This document shows positions 17,841 to 27,689 of a stretch of 55,318 nucleotides of DNA, one piece after another. Location of the stretch: contig JACZKP010000207.1 in the NCBI GenBank assembly GCA_014860005.1, forward strand, positions 1-55,318, in the 5' to 3' direction. The position numbers and the translations under genes are program-made. The notes beneath the pieces were generated by a model, which made no database searches, had not been told where the DNA came from, and saw nothing but the letters and a program-made list of their open reading frames with translations. Position 1 is the first letter of the stretch; each line of letters opens with the position of its first letter. The stretch comes from Verrucomicrobiota bacterium. GTDB lineage: Bacteria > Verrucomicrobiota > Verrucomicrobiae > Limisphaerales > UBA11358.

Positions 17841-18001
17841 CCAGCGCCGTAGGCGCGACATCTTTGTAGAAACCAGAACCAAACGAACATCCCCAGCCCC
17901 ATCGGGGCGACATATTCGGCCCAGGAAAGAAATCGCTCCATACGGAGCTTGAGCGTGTTGTTTGCGACGAATCTACAAATATGTCGCACCTACGGTGCTG
18001 G
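17841..18001. repeat. Palindromic element J
   Basis: 28-base inverted arms (17841-17868 and 17974-18001, 25 of 28 pairs) with core CCGTAGGTGCGACATATTTG; an internal partial copy of the same motif lies near CCCCATCGGGGCGACATATT. It fills the gap between the MmeI-like gene and the hypothetical gene at 18074. Confidence 0.85.
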
Positions 18002-18073
18002 TTGACGGCCTTTGGAAATGTTGACGGCTTGGACGGTATTTGTCCGTCCGCCCGTGTTAACCTGAGATCAATT

Positions 18074-18805
18074 ATGGGCCTGACCGTTCATTTCAAACTG
18101 CTCGCGCCGCCGGACACCGATGCCGCGCGGGCGCGCGAACTCGTCCGCGCCATGCGCCGCCGCGCGCAGGGTTTCAAACGCCGGGGGCGCGTGGATGACG
18201 TGCGACCCATCGGCGACGACGCGGAAGCGTTGCGGTGGGCCGTCCAATACAAGTCCGTCCCGCATCCTTGGAAGCAAGGCTGCGAGTCGGGCATCGAAAT
18301 TGCCGCGGAGGCGGGTTTCCTGTTTCCGGTCGTGGTGGGCGAGGATTGCGAACCGCTCTGGCTGGGTTTGTGTCGTTATCCCAAGACGGTGTTGCTCGGC
18401 GGCCGGCGCTACCGGACGGAATTGCCGGGCTGGTGCTTGCACGGGTTTTCTAAAACGCAATACGCGAGTCTGCACGGCTGGGAACATTTCCGGCGTTGCC
18501 ACACGGCGGTGGTGGATTTGCTCGCCGGGCTACGGCGCCTTGGGTTGGGCGTCGAGATCAACGATGAAGGCGATTACTGGCCAGGACGCCGGTTCGATTT
18601 CTTGCGCAAGAATCTCGACGAAATGAACGGCATCGTCGCAGCGGCGGCGGGCGCGTTGAAAGACATGGATGAAGCAGCCAGCGGCGCAAGCAACGTGCAG
18701 TCGCCGATCTTCGCGCACAATGCATTTGAACGGCTGGAAGCCGAGGGCGCGCAAAAAGTCGCGCCACAGTTGAAGAAGCTGCGCCGGGTCCTGGACTCGT
18801 TGTGA
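18074..18805 (+). CDS. Hypothetical protein, 243 aa
   Basis: A soluble protein with no signal peptide or membrane segment, starting MGLTVHFKLLAPPDTDAARA. An arginine-rich helix follows (RELVRAMRRRAQGFKRRGR), then a mixed alpha/beta region containing LGLCRYPKTVLLGGRRY and WCLHGFSKTQYASLHGWEHF, and a C-terminal helical part. The tryptophan, cysteine and histidine content suggests a folded enzyme-like domain, but I do not recognise a family. The frame is open upstream to 17981, but that part translates element J, so ATG 18074 is preferred. It may travel with the restriction-modification gene. Confidence 0.7.
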   Translation: MGLTVHFKLLAPPDTDAARARELVRAMRRRAQGFKRRGRVDDVRPIGDDAEALRWAVQYKSVPHPWKQGCESGIEIAAEAGFLFPVVVGEDCEPLWLGLCRYPKTVLLGGRRYRTELPGWCLHGFSKTQYASLHGWEHFRRCHTAVVDLLAGLRRLGLGVEINDEGDYWPGRRFDFLRKNLDEMNGIVAAAAGALKDMDEAASGASNVQSPIFAHNAFERLEAEGAQKVAPQLKKLRRVLDSL

Positions 18806-18843
18806 AAGCATCCTGAAGCTTTGTCTGCGTCGCGAAGAATTCA

Positions 18844-18874
18844 CCGCGATTGCCGCCGCCGCGCGCGAGTTGAA
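18844..18874 (+). pseudogene. 31-base relic of the MmeI-like gene
   Basis: These 31 bases are identical to 17232-17262 inside the MmeI-like coding sequence (residues AIAAAARELN). The match begins and ends abruptly and no longer frame continues. In the intact gene the segment lies just after element D; here it lies just before element C. It is a relic of duplication, deletion or an earlier second copy. Confidence 0.7.
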
Positions 18875-18879
18875 TATTG

Positions 18880-18962
18880 GCAGGAGACGAGGTGACGAGT
18901 CCGGCGCGGTCGCCGACGGGCAGGAGACTCGCCGCTCAGAGACTCCTCACGTCGTCTCCTAC
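18880..18962. repeat. Palindromic element C
   Basis: Inverted arms 18880-18902 and 18940-18962 on GTAGGAGACGACGTGAGGAG. The right arm shares 20 identical bases with the right arm of element A inside the MmeI-like gene. It is non-coding. Confidence 0.82.
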
Positions 18963-19305
18963 AAGTGGTGGCTGGGGTGGTGACAATTCGTTGGCACAAT
19001 GGGTCAGAGCCGCGCGGCCGCCCCCCGTTCCGGCTTATCGCCATCATTAAGCCGTCCTAAATCGTGAAGCATTTCACAAAGCGGCTTGCCGCCGGGGTCG
19101 CCAGCCGGTAAACATTTTTTGGCCGTGCGATAGAGGGAATTGTTCAGCGGGAACCGGGGGCCGGGAGTTCTTATGGGTGGGTGCGCACAAAAAACCATTG
19201 ACGGTGGTCCATTATTCAGAAGAATCCAGACCTCCGTTTTGTATGCCTTGCGTGGGCGGGCCACGTTTTGCGCCCGGGTGTTGACGGAATTAAGAGCGAT
19301 TTGCG

Positions 19306-19977
19306 ATGTCAGCCATATTTCCGAAGTGGACCAACCGGCTGCCGCTGATGATTGTCATCGGCGGCGCGCTGACGGCCAGTGCCGTGACGGCAGGCGTTTG
19401 GTATTACTTCACCCCAAAATACGCACGGGTGGGTTATCAACCCATCCAGCCGGTTTCCTTCTCGCACGCGACGCACGTTGACCAACTGGGGATGGATTGC
19501 CGGTATTGCCACGACAAGGTCGAGGAATCGTGGTTCTCCAACATTCCGGCTTCTTCCACTTGCATGAATTGCCACAACCAGGTGCTCAAGGATGATCCGC
19601 GTCTGGCGCTCGTTCGTGAAAGTGCCGCGCCGGGTGGCAAGCCGATTCCGTGGGTGCAAATCCATCGCGTGCCGGACTTCGTTTATTTCAATCACGCCGT
19701 GCATGTCAACCGCGGTATCAGTTGCGTGGAATGTCACGGGCCGATTGACAAAATGGAGGAGGTTTATCACGCCAAGCCGTTGAGCATGACATTTTGTCTC
19801 GACTGCCATCGTGATCCGGCGTCCAAGCTGCGGCCACTGGACAAGATTACAGATTTGAACTGGACCTGGAGCGATGATCCCAACGTGGCCGCCCAAACGC
19901 AGCGCGCCAAAGGCAAGGAAATGATGGACCACTGGCGAGTTGAATCGCTGGAGAATTGCTCGGCGTGTCACCGATGA
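19306..19977 (+). CDS. actA: Alternative Complex III subunit ActA, pentaheme cytochrome c
   Basis: A 223-residue membrane-anchored cytochrome. One N-terminal membrane segment (LPLMIVIGGALTASAVTAGV) is followed by exactly five CxxCH motifs (CRYCH, CMNCH, CVECH, CLDCH, CSACH), as expected for the pentaheme subunit of the quinol:cytochrome c oxidoreductase ACIII. It passes electrons on the periplasmic side. It is the first gene of an operon of ten tightly packed genes; its stop overlaps the ATG of actB. Confidence 0.95.
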   Translation: MSAIFPKWTNRLPLMIVIGGALTASAVTAGVWYYFTPKYARVGYQPIQPVSFSHATHVDQLGMDCRYCHDKVEESWFSNIPASSTCMNCHNQVLKDDPRLALVRESAAPGGKPIPWVQIHRVPDFVYFNHAVHVNRGISCVECHGPIDKMEEVYHAKPLSMTFCLDCHRDPASKLRPLDKITDLNWTWSDDPNVAAQTQRAKGKEMMDHWRVESLENCSACHR

Positions 19978-22900
19978 AAGCCTTTTCCCAAACCAACACG
20001 CCCGGCGCAGTTGAACCTGAACACCACCACCGTCACACGGCGGATGATGCGGTGAGTGCTGGCGGTGCAGTTGCCGGTGTCAATCCGGAGGCCTCGGGCC
20101 GCACCTACTGGCGCAGTCTGGATCAACTGGCGGAGACACCGGAATTCCGGCAGTTCCTGGAGCGGGAATTTCCCGAGGGCGCGACGGAGTTCGCTGATCC
20201 GGTGTCGCGGCGGCATTTTGTCAAGATCATGTCCGCCTCGTTTCTGCTGGCGGGTTTTGGTCTGTCAGGCACGGGCTGCCGCCGGCCCGAAGACAAATTG
20301 ATGCCGTTTGGCAAGGCGACGGCGGATTACACGCACGGTGTGCCGAAGGATTTTGCCACCGCCATGCCCACACGCGGCGGGGCCATTCCATTGGTGGTCA
20401 AGTCGCACGAAGGCCGACCCGTCAAGATCGAGGGCAACACGCGCTATCCCGGCGGCAACGGCAGCACCGACCGGTACACGCAGGCCTCCATTCTCAATCT
20501 TTACGATCCGGATCGGGCAAAGCGTTTCACTCACAAGGGCAATGCCGCTTCGTCCGAAGCGGCGCTGGGTTTTCTGGGCGAACTGGCGGCAAAACTGAAA
20601 CAGACGGGCGGGGAAGGCTTTAGTTTTCTTTTGGAGCCGGGCACGTCACCCTCACGCAAGCGGTTGCAAAAACTGATCAGTGACCAGTTTCCCAAGGTGC
20701 GGTGGTACGCATACGACCCCGTTGATCACGCCATTCACGAACGCGCCGCCACGCAGGCTTTCGGGCAGGCGGTTCGCCCGGTGTTCCGTTACGATGAGGC
20801 AAAGGTGGTTCTTTCGCTCGATTGCGATTTCATCGGCGCGGAGGAGGATGCGCACAACAACATCCGCCGCTTCACGAAGGGCCGGAAGATTGCCAGGGCG
20901 GGCGACACGATGAACCGGCTTTACGCGGTGGAATCGCTGTTCACACTCACGGGCTTGAATGCCGACCATCGTTTGCGCCTGCCGGCGAGTTCGGTTTTGT
21001 CCGTGGCCGCCGCCGTCGCCGCGCAGTGCGGCGTCAGTTTGAGCGGAATTCCGCAGCCCGCGGTCGAAGATGCGAAATGGATCACGGAGTGTGCGAAAGA
21101 TTTGCTCGCGAACCGCGGCGCGGCATTGGTTGTGGCGGGTATTGGCCAGCCGTTGGCGGTTCATCTGATTGCGCAGGCGATTAACTCCGCGTTGGGCAGC
21201 GTTGGCAAGACTGTGCAGTTGCTTCCGTCCATCGCCACCCAGGCGGGCACGCTGTCCGAACTGGCCCAGGCGCTCAATGCTGGCCAGGTGGACACGCTGG
21301 TGATGCTCGGTGGGAATCCGGCCTACAGCGCGCCGGCGGACCTCGACTGGAGCAACACCCAGCGCAAGGCGAAGACCGTGGTGCGGCTTGGATACTATGA
21401 AGACGAGACGGCTGTGGCTTGCGACTGGCATTTTCCGCAGGCGCACTACTTGGAATCCTGGGGCGACGCGCTCACCACTGACGGCACGTATGTGCCGGTG
21501 CAGCCATTGATTTCGCCGTTGTTTGGCGGGTTGACTGAGTTGGAATTTCTCACGCGACTCGCCGGGGCAACGGTCACGCGCCCTTACGAAATTGTTCAGG
21601 CCACGTTCGACACGTTCAGCAATGGCGGCTTGGAGGTTTGGAAGAAGTTTTTGCACGATGGTTTCCTGGCCGTCACGACCGCCAAGCCGGTAACAGCAGG
21701 GTTCAGCGCGGCGGCAGTCACGCGCGCGGTTGCTGCCGCCAAGCCCGCCACGCCGAACAAAGATAATCTTGAAGTCATTCTTCACCGAGATTACAGCGTG
21801 GATGACGGTCGCTTTGCGAACAACGGCTGGCTCCAGGAATTTCCCGATCCGATTACCAAGATCACGTGGGACAACGCTGTGCTGGTGAGCCGCACCACCG
21901 CGCGCGAGCTTGGCGTGAAGAACACGGATGTCGTCGAAGTAAAGCTGGGCGACCGTGCGATCAAAGGCGTGATCTGGACGCAGCCGGGCATGGCGGATTT
22001 TTCCCTGGGCATTGCGTTGGGCTATGGCCGCCAGCGGGCGGCAGGCCGCGTGGGCCAGGAGGTGGGTTTCAATGCGTATCCGCTGCTCACGACCCAGACC
22101 GGTTGCCTGGCGGTGGGGGCGACGTTGCGTAAGACGGGTGAGGCGTATCCGATTTCCTGCACGCAGGATCATTGGTCCATGGAAGGCCGCGCGATTGTGC
22201 GCGAGGCGAACCTTGAACAGTTCAACCAGCATCCGGATTTCGCGCACCGGATGAACGCGCCGGAAGCGCCGGACGAAACACCGCTTTATCCCAATCCTCT
22301 GGATGAGGCGATGAAGACGGCGCTGCATCAGTGGGGGATGTCCATTGATCTGAGTTCCTGCGTCGGTTGCGGCACGTGTGTGCTCGCCTGCCAGAGCGAG
22401 AACAACATTCCGATTGTCGGCAAGGATCAGGTCAAGCGCGGCCGCGAAATGCACTGGCTGCGGATTGATCGTTATTACACGACGAATCCCGCCCAGCGTT
22501 CGTGGAAGGACGTTTACCGGAAAGATGAGGCGCAACAGTTCGAACCGTGGATTGACGACGTGCAGGCGGTGAATCAGCCGATGCTTTGCCAGCATTGCGA
22601 GGCTGCGCCGTGCGAAAGCGTCTGTCCCGTGAACGCCACGGTTCACGACCAGGAAGGGTTGAACGTGATGGTGTACAACCGCTGCGTGGGCACGCGGTAT
22701 TGCTCGAACAACTGCCCCTACAAGGTCCGGCGCTTCAATTATCTCGATTACAACAAACGGCCCCTGGAAAAACTAAAGGGTCCGTTTTATGCCAGCCCAC
22801 TGACACATAAGACCGATGGCAAATGGGATTTGCTCCGGTGGTGGAAGGACCCCGAGTCCGGCATGCGGGAGGAAGACGAGTGGGATTTGATCCGCATGAT

Positions 22901-23371
22901 CAAGAATCCCGACGTGACTGTGCGGATGCGGGGCGTGATGGAAAAATGCACGTTCTGCGTCCAGCGCATCGAGCAGGCCAAGATCGCGCAAAAGGTCAAG
23001 GCGGGCGCGTCAGGCGATGTGGTGGTGCCGGACGGCACGTTCACGACGGCTTGTGCGCAGGCGTGTCCGGCGGAGGCGATTGTGTTTGGCAACGTTGCCG
23101 ATCCGAACAGCCGCGTGTCGAAACTCAAGCAGCAGCAACGCGATTATTCGGTGCTGGAATTCTTGAAAACCAAGCCGCGCCTCACCTATCTGGCGCGCGT
23201 GCGCAATCCCAACCCGGCGATGCCGGATTACGAGCAGAATCCGATGCCCCACAGCCTGCAAGAGTTCGCTCAGAAGAACCACATTGAGGGCGACCCATTT
23301 GCGGGTCATCACGGCAGTCCGCCGAAACCGGGGAGCAACGGCCATGCGCCCGCTGGGAAAGGAGGGCACTA

Positions 23372-23372
<1 letters not shown>
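19974..23372 (+). CDS. actB: Alternative Complex III subunit ActB (Moco-like plus Fe-S protein)
   Basis: A 1132-residue fusion of a molybdopterin-oxidoreductase-like part and an iron-sulfur part. A twin-arginine signal ([19 protein letters not shown]) lies about 80 residues from the start. The molybdopterin-like half resembles the family, but in characterised ACIII it binds no molybdopterin. The C-terminal half has the cysteine clusters [37 protein letters not shown] and CTFCVQRI plus CAQACP, as in ActB, which carries three 4Fe-4S and one 3Fe-4S cluster. ATG 19974 overlaps the actA stop by four bases. Confidence 0.95.
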
Positions 23373-24795
<1,423 letters not shown>

Positions 24796-24796
<1 letters not shown>

Positions 24797-25335
24797 TGAG
24801 CGCCGCCGCCAAACCCTACGGCATCATGGCCGAGTTCGAGACGACCGCGGATGTGTTGCACGCGGCTGAACAGGTCCGCGACGCCGGTTTCCGCAAATGG
24901 GATGTGTATATGCCGTTCCCCATCCACGGCATGGACCGGGCGATGGGATTGAAGAATTCCAAGGTCGGCTGGTTCGCCTTCGTTGGCGGCCTGACGGGTT
25001 ACGCCGCGGGCATGTTGATGATCTGGTGGATGAACGCAGTTGATTATCCGATCCTCGTTGGTGGCAAGCCGATGTTCAGTCCGCACGGCGCCTTTCCGCC
25101 GTCTTACGAACTGACCATTCTGTTTGGCGCATTCGGTTCGCTGTTCGGCATGTTGTTCCTGAACCGCCTGCCGCGCCTGCATCATCCGCTGCTCAAGCAC
25201 AAGCGCTTTGCGCTGGCGACGCACGACAAGTTTTTTGTGGTGATTGAAACGGCCGACCCCAATTATTCCGAGACAGAAACCCGCAAGCTGCTGGAAGCCG
25301 CCGGTAGCAAGCGCATCGAGATGGTGGAGGAATAA
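24796..25335 (+). CDS. actD: Alternative Complex III subunit ActD (DUF3341)
   Basis: A 179-residue protein with two membrane segments (about residues 56-77 and 96-121) and a DUF3341-type N-terminus (YGIMAEFETTADVLHAAEQV; RDAGFRKWDVYMPFPIHGMD). ActD joins the membrane arm of ACIII. It overlaps both neighbours by one to four bases, so the genes are probably translated together. Confidence 0.94.
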
Positions 25336-25979
25336 TGCGCTACTTCCTGTTGATCTTCGGCGTGCTCGTGGTGCTGGTGGTGTTGATTGCCGGCCGGCGC
25401 GGTGATCTGACGCGCAACCGGCCCATTCAGATTTTCCCGGACATGAAACGGCAGCTCAAGTTGCGGCCCCAGACGGCCAACAGCTTTTTCGCCAACGGTC
25501 TGAGTTCCCAATTGCCCCCACCGGGGACGATTGCGCGCAGCGAACCGCTTAACGTGGGCGGCCAGGCGGTGTATCCGTTCGAGGACTTGCCGGTCAACAC
25601 GGGGCGTGTCCCGGGCACGACAAATTTCGTCGAGGTGAATCCGCTGCCGGTCACGGCGCAACTGTTGAATCGCGGCCAGCAGCGTTATGAGATTTATTGC
25701 ACTCCCTGCCACGGCGCGACGGGCGAAGGCAAGGGCATCACGCAGAAGATCGGCGCGATGGCGGTGGTGGCAAACCTGCACGACAAGCGCATCGTGGAAC
25801 TGCCGGATGGCGACCTGTTCAACACCATCAGTCACGGCAAGAATTTGATGGGCGCTTATGGCGCGCAGATCGCGGTCGAAGATCGCTGGGCGGTGGTTGC
25901 CTACCTGCGCGCCCTGCAACTGAGCCGTTTGGGGGCGGTGGAAGACCTTTCGCCGGAAGTGCGGGCGACGTTGAAATAA
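25335..25979 (+). CDS. actE: Alternative Complex III subunit ActE, monoheme cytochrome c
   Basis: A 214-residue protein with an N-terminal signal or anchor (MRYFLLIFGVLVVLVVLIAG) and one heme site, YCTPCHGATGEGKG. A methionine in GKNLMGAYG is the likely distal ligand. ActE is the exposed monoheme cytochrome of ACIII and the probable exit for electrons to a soluble or bound acceptor, which here could be the CcoO/CcoP-like cytochromes encoded downstream. Confidence 0.94.
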   Translation: MRYFLLIFGVLVVLVVLIAGRRGDLTRNRPIQIFPDMKRQLKLRPQTANSFFANGLSSQLPPPGTIARSEPLNVGGQAVYPFEDLPVNTGRVPGTTNFVEVNPLPVTAQLLNRGQQRYEIYCTPCHGATGEGKGITQKIGAMAVVANLHDKRIVELPDGDLFNTISHGKNLMGAYGAQIAVEDRWAVVAYLRALQLSRLGAVEDLSPEVRATLK

Positions 25980-25985
25980 CCGCGT

Positions 25986-27287
25986 ATGAGCAATCCGACC
26001 AATTCCAACAACGTGGCAGCGCCGCGTCCGCCCCTGGACCTGGCCCGCTGGCGCATGCTCCCGGTCCGGCTCATGGCCGTGGGCGCGGTGATTGCCATCA
26101 TCGGCGCGTTCGTGGACCTCAAGGGCTTCGGCTACGCGTGGTTGCTGTCGTTCATGTTTTTCCTGAGCCTTGGCCTGGGCGGGCTGTTCCTGGTGCTGGT
26201 GCATCATCTGTTTGACGCGGGCTGGTCCGTGGCCACGCGCCGCTTCTGCGAGCACCTTGCCACCTTGCTGTTTCCCTGGATGGCGATCCTGTTCATTCCC
26301 ATCGCGCTGCTGGCGCCGCAATTGTATGCGTGGATGGGGCCGGTGGAGGGCGCAAGTGCCAGCCATATTCACGCGTTGCACGCCAAACTGCCGTTGTTCA
26401 CCTGGGCGGGATTCTACCTGGTCTCGGCGGCGTGCTTCGGTCTGTGGTGGTTGCTCTCCAGCCGGCTCAAGTATTGGTCGTTGAAACAGGACGAGACCGG
26501 CGCGGCGAAGTGTACGTTCAAGATGCGCATGCATTCCTGCTGGGGCATCTGGGTGTTTGCCTTCACGCTCACCTTTGGCGCGATTCTGTGGATGAAGGCG
26601 CTGCAACATCAGTGGTTCTCCACGATGTATGGCGTGTATTACTTTGCGGGCAGCGTGTGGCTGACCCTGGCCACCGTGTACGTCATCACAATGATTCTCG
26701 ACCGCCAGCGCATCCTGTCGGTGGTGCTGCACGAGCATCAGTATTATTTCCTCGGCACGCTGCTGTTCGCGTTTACTGTGTTTTACGCCTACGTCACCTT
26801 CTCGCAGTACTTCATCATCTGGAACGCCAACATGCCGGAGGAAACCTTCTGGTACGTGGTGCGCGAGAAGGGCACCTGGTTTTACGTCGGACTGGTGATC
26901 ATCTTCGGCAAGTTCTTCCTGCCGTTTCTGGCGCTGCTGCGCATTGACGTGAAGAGTAATTTCGGCGTCATGGTGTTGATCGCAGCCTGGGCGTGGGTGA
27001 TGCACTTCGTGGATATGGCGTTCAACATTCTGCCGGTCTATTATCCCAATGGCTTTCCGTTCCACATGGTGTGGCTGCCCCTGGGGATCATGGCGCTGAT
27101 GGGCGGCTTGCTCGCGATGGTGTTTCTGAAGAAGTTCGCCAGCGCCGCGCCGTTCCCGCAGAAAGATCCGCGGCTCGTCGAGGCGATGGGCTTGTATCAT
27201 CCCGTGCCCACGCAGATTTCCGGTGGTGAACTGGATCAAACGGACGACATGCCCGACGCCACCGTGCAACCGAAACGGAGTCACTGA
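25986..27287 (+). CDS. actF: Alternative Complex III subunit ActF (NrfD-like)
   Basis: A 433-residue membrane protein with about ten membrane segments, the second NrfD-related subunit of ACIII. It contains LHAKLPLFTWAGFYLVSAAC, YYFAGSVWLTLATVYVI and WVMHFVDMAFNILPVYYPNG, as in other ActF proteins. ActF is usually the last conserved act gene. Here its stop overlaps the start of a small single-span protein gene, and the operon continues into cytochrome-oxidase-like genes. Confidence 0.94.
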   Translation: MSNPTNSNNVAAPRPPLDLARWRMLPVRLMAVGAVIAIIGAFVDLKGFGYAWLLSFMFFLSLGLGGLFLVLVHHLFDAGWSVATRRFCEHLATLLFPWMAILFIPIALLAPQLYAWMGPVEGASASHIHALHAKLPLFTWAGFYLVSAACFGLWWLLSSRLKYWSLKQDETGAAKCTFKMRMHSCWGIWVFAFTLTFGAILWMKALQHQWFSTMYGVYYFAGSVWLTLATVYVITMILDRQRILSVVLHEHQYYFLGTLLFAFTVFYAYVTFSQYFIIWNANMPEETFWYVVREKGTWFYVGLVIIFGKFFLPFLALLRIDVKSNFGVMVLIAAWAWVMHFVDMAFNILPVYYPNGFPFHMVWLPLGIMALMGGLLAMVFLKKFASAAPFPQKDPRLVEAMGLYHPVPTQISGGELDQTDDMPDATVQPKRSH

Positions 27288-27673
27288 TGAATTCCTCCGA
27301 ATCTGAAAAATGCTGTTCCAGCCGGAGTCTGGCGATCATCATTGCGGTGCTCGGCGCCTGCCTGATTTTTGTCGCGCTTGTCTGGATCACAAAGAAATAC
27401 ACCCTGCCGTCCACAGCGGTGGATGAGGCGCGCAAGGTGGAACGCGCCAAGGCCCGCGCCGAATTGACCACCACCGAGGCCGAGGCGCTCAAACAAGTCG
27501 GCTGGATTGATGCCGGCAAGGGCCTCGTGCGTTTGCCGATTGCTGAGGCCATGAAATTGGCGGAACGCGAGTGGCGCGATCCGGCCCAGGCTCGCGCCAA
27601 TCTGATTACCCGCGTCGAAAAGGCCACTGCGCTCCCGCCCAAACCGCCGGAGGAACCGAGTCCCTTCGAATAA
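27287..27673 (+). CDS. Small single-span respiratory accessory protein
   Basis: A 128-residue protein. After a cysteine-containing start comes one membrane segment (SLAIIIAVLGACLIFVALVW), then a charged helix and the stretch VGWIDAGKGLVRLPIAEAMK, which resembles a short conserved motif (GW-D--KG-VR-PI--AM) in small proteins encoded beside cytochrome oxidases in Planctomycetes, Verrucomicrobia and some Proteobacteria. The C-terminus is proline-rich. It overlaps the actF stop, so it belongs to the operon. The role is unknown; an assembly or linker function between ACIII and the next subunits is inferred. Confidence 0.8.
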   Translation: MNSSESEKCCSSRSLAIIIAVLGACLIFVALVWITKKYTLPSTAVDEARKVERAKARAELTTTEAEALKQVGWIDAGKGLVRLPIAEAMKLAEREWRDPAQARANLITRVEKATALPPKPPEEPSPFE

Positions 27674-27689
27674 TGCGTCCGTTCGCCGC

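Larger units (their letters stand above)
18806..19305. other. 500-base gap holding a gene relic and element C
   Basis: No intact gene is visible. It contains a 31-base relic of the MmeI-like gene (18844-18874), palindromic element C (18880-18962) and, towards the right, about 340 bases that must include the promoter of the Alternative Complex III operon. I cannot point to -35/-10 boxes with confidence. Confidence 0.7.

Noticed and set aside
20652..22646. Long minus-strand open frame opposite actB
   Set aside because: A shadow of a well-supported gene; its histidine/arginine-rich translation is typical of antisense to GC-rich codons.
25263..27284. 673-codon minus-strand frame opposite actE and actF
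   Set aside because: A shadow frame spanning two overlapping real genes, without recognisable motifs.
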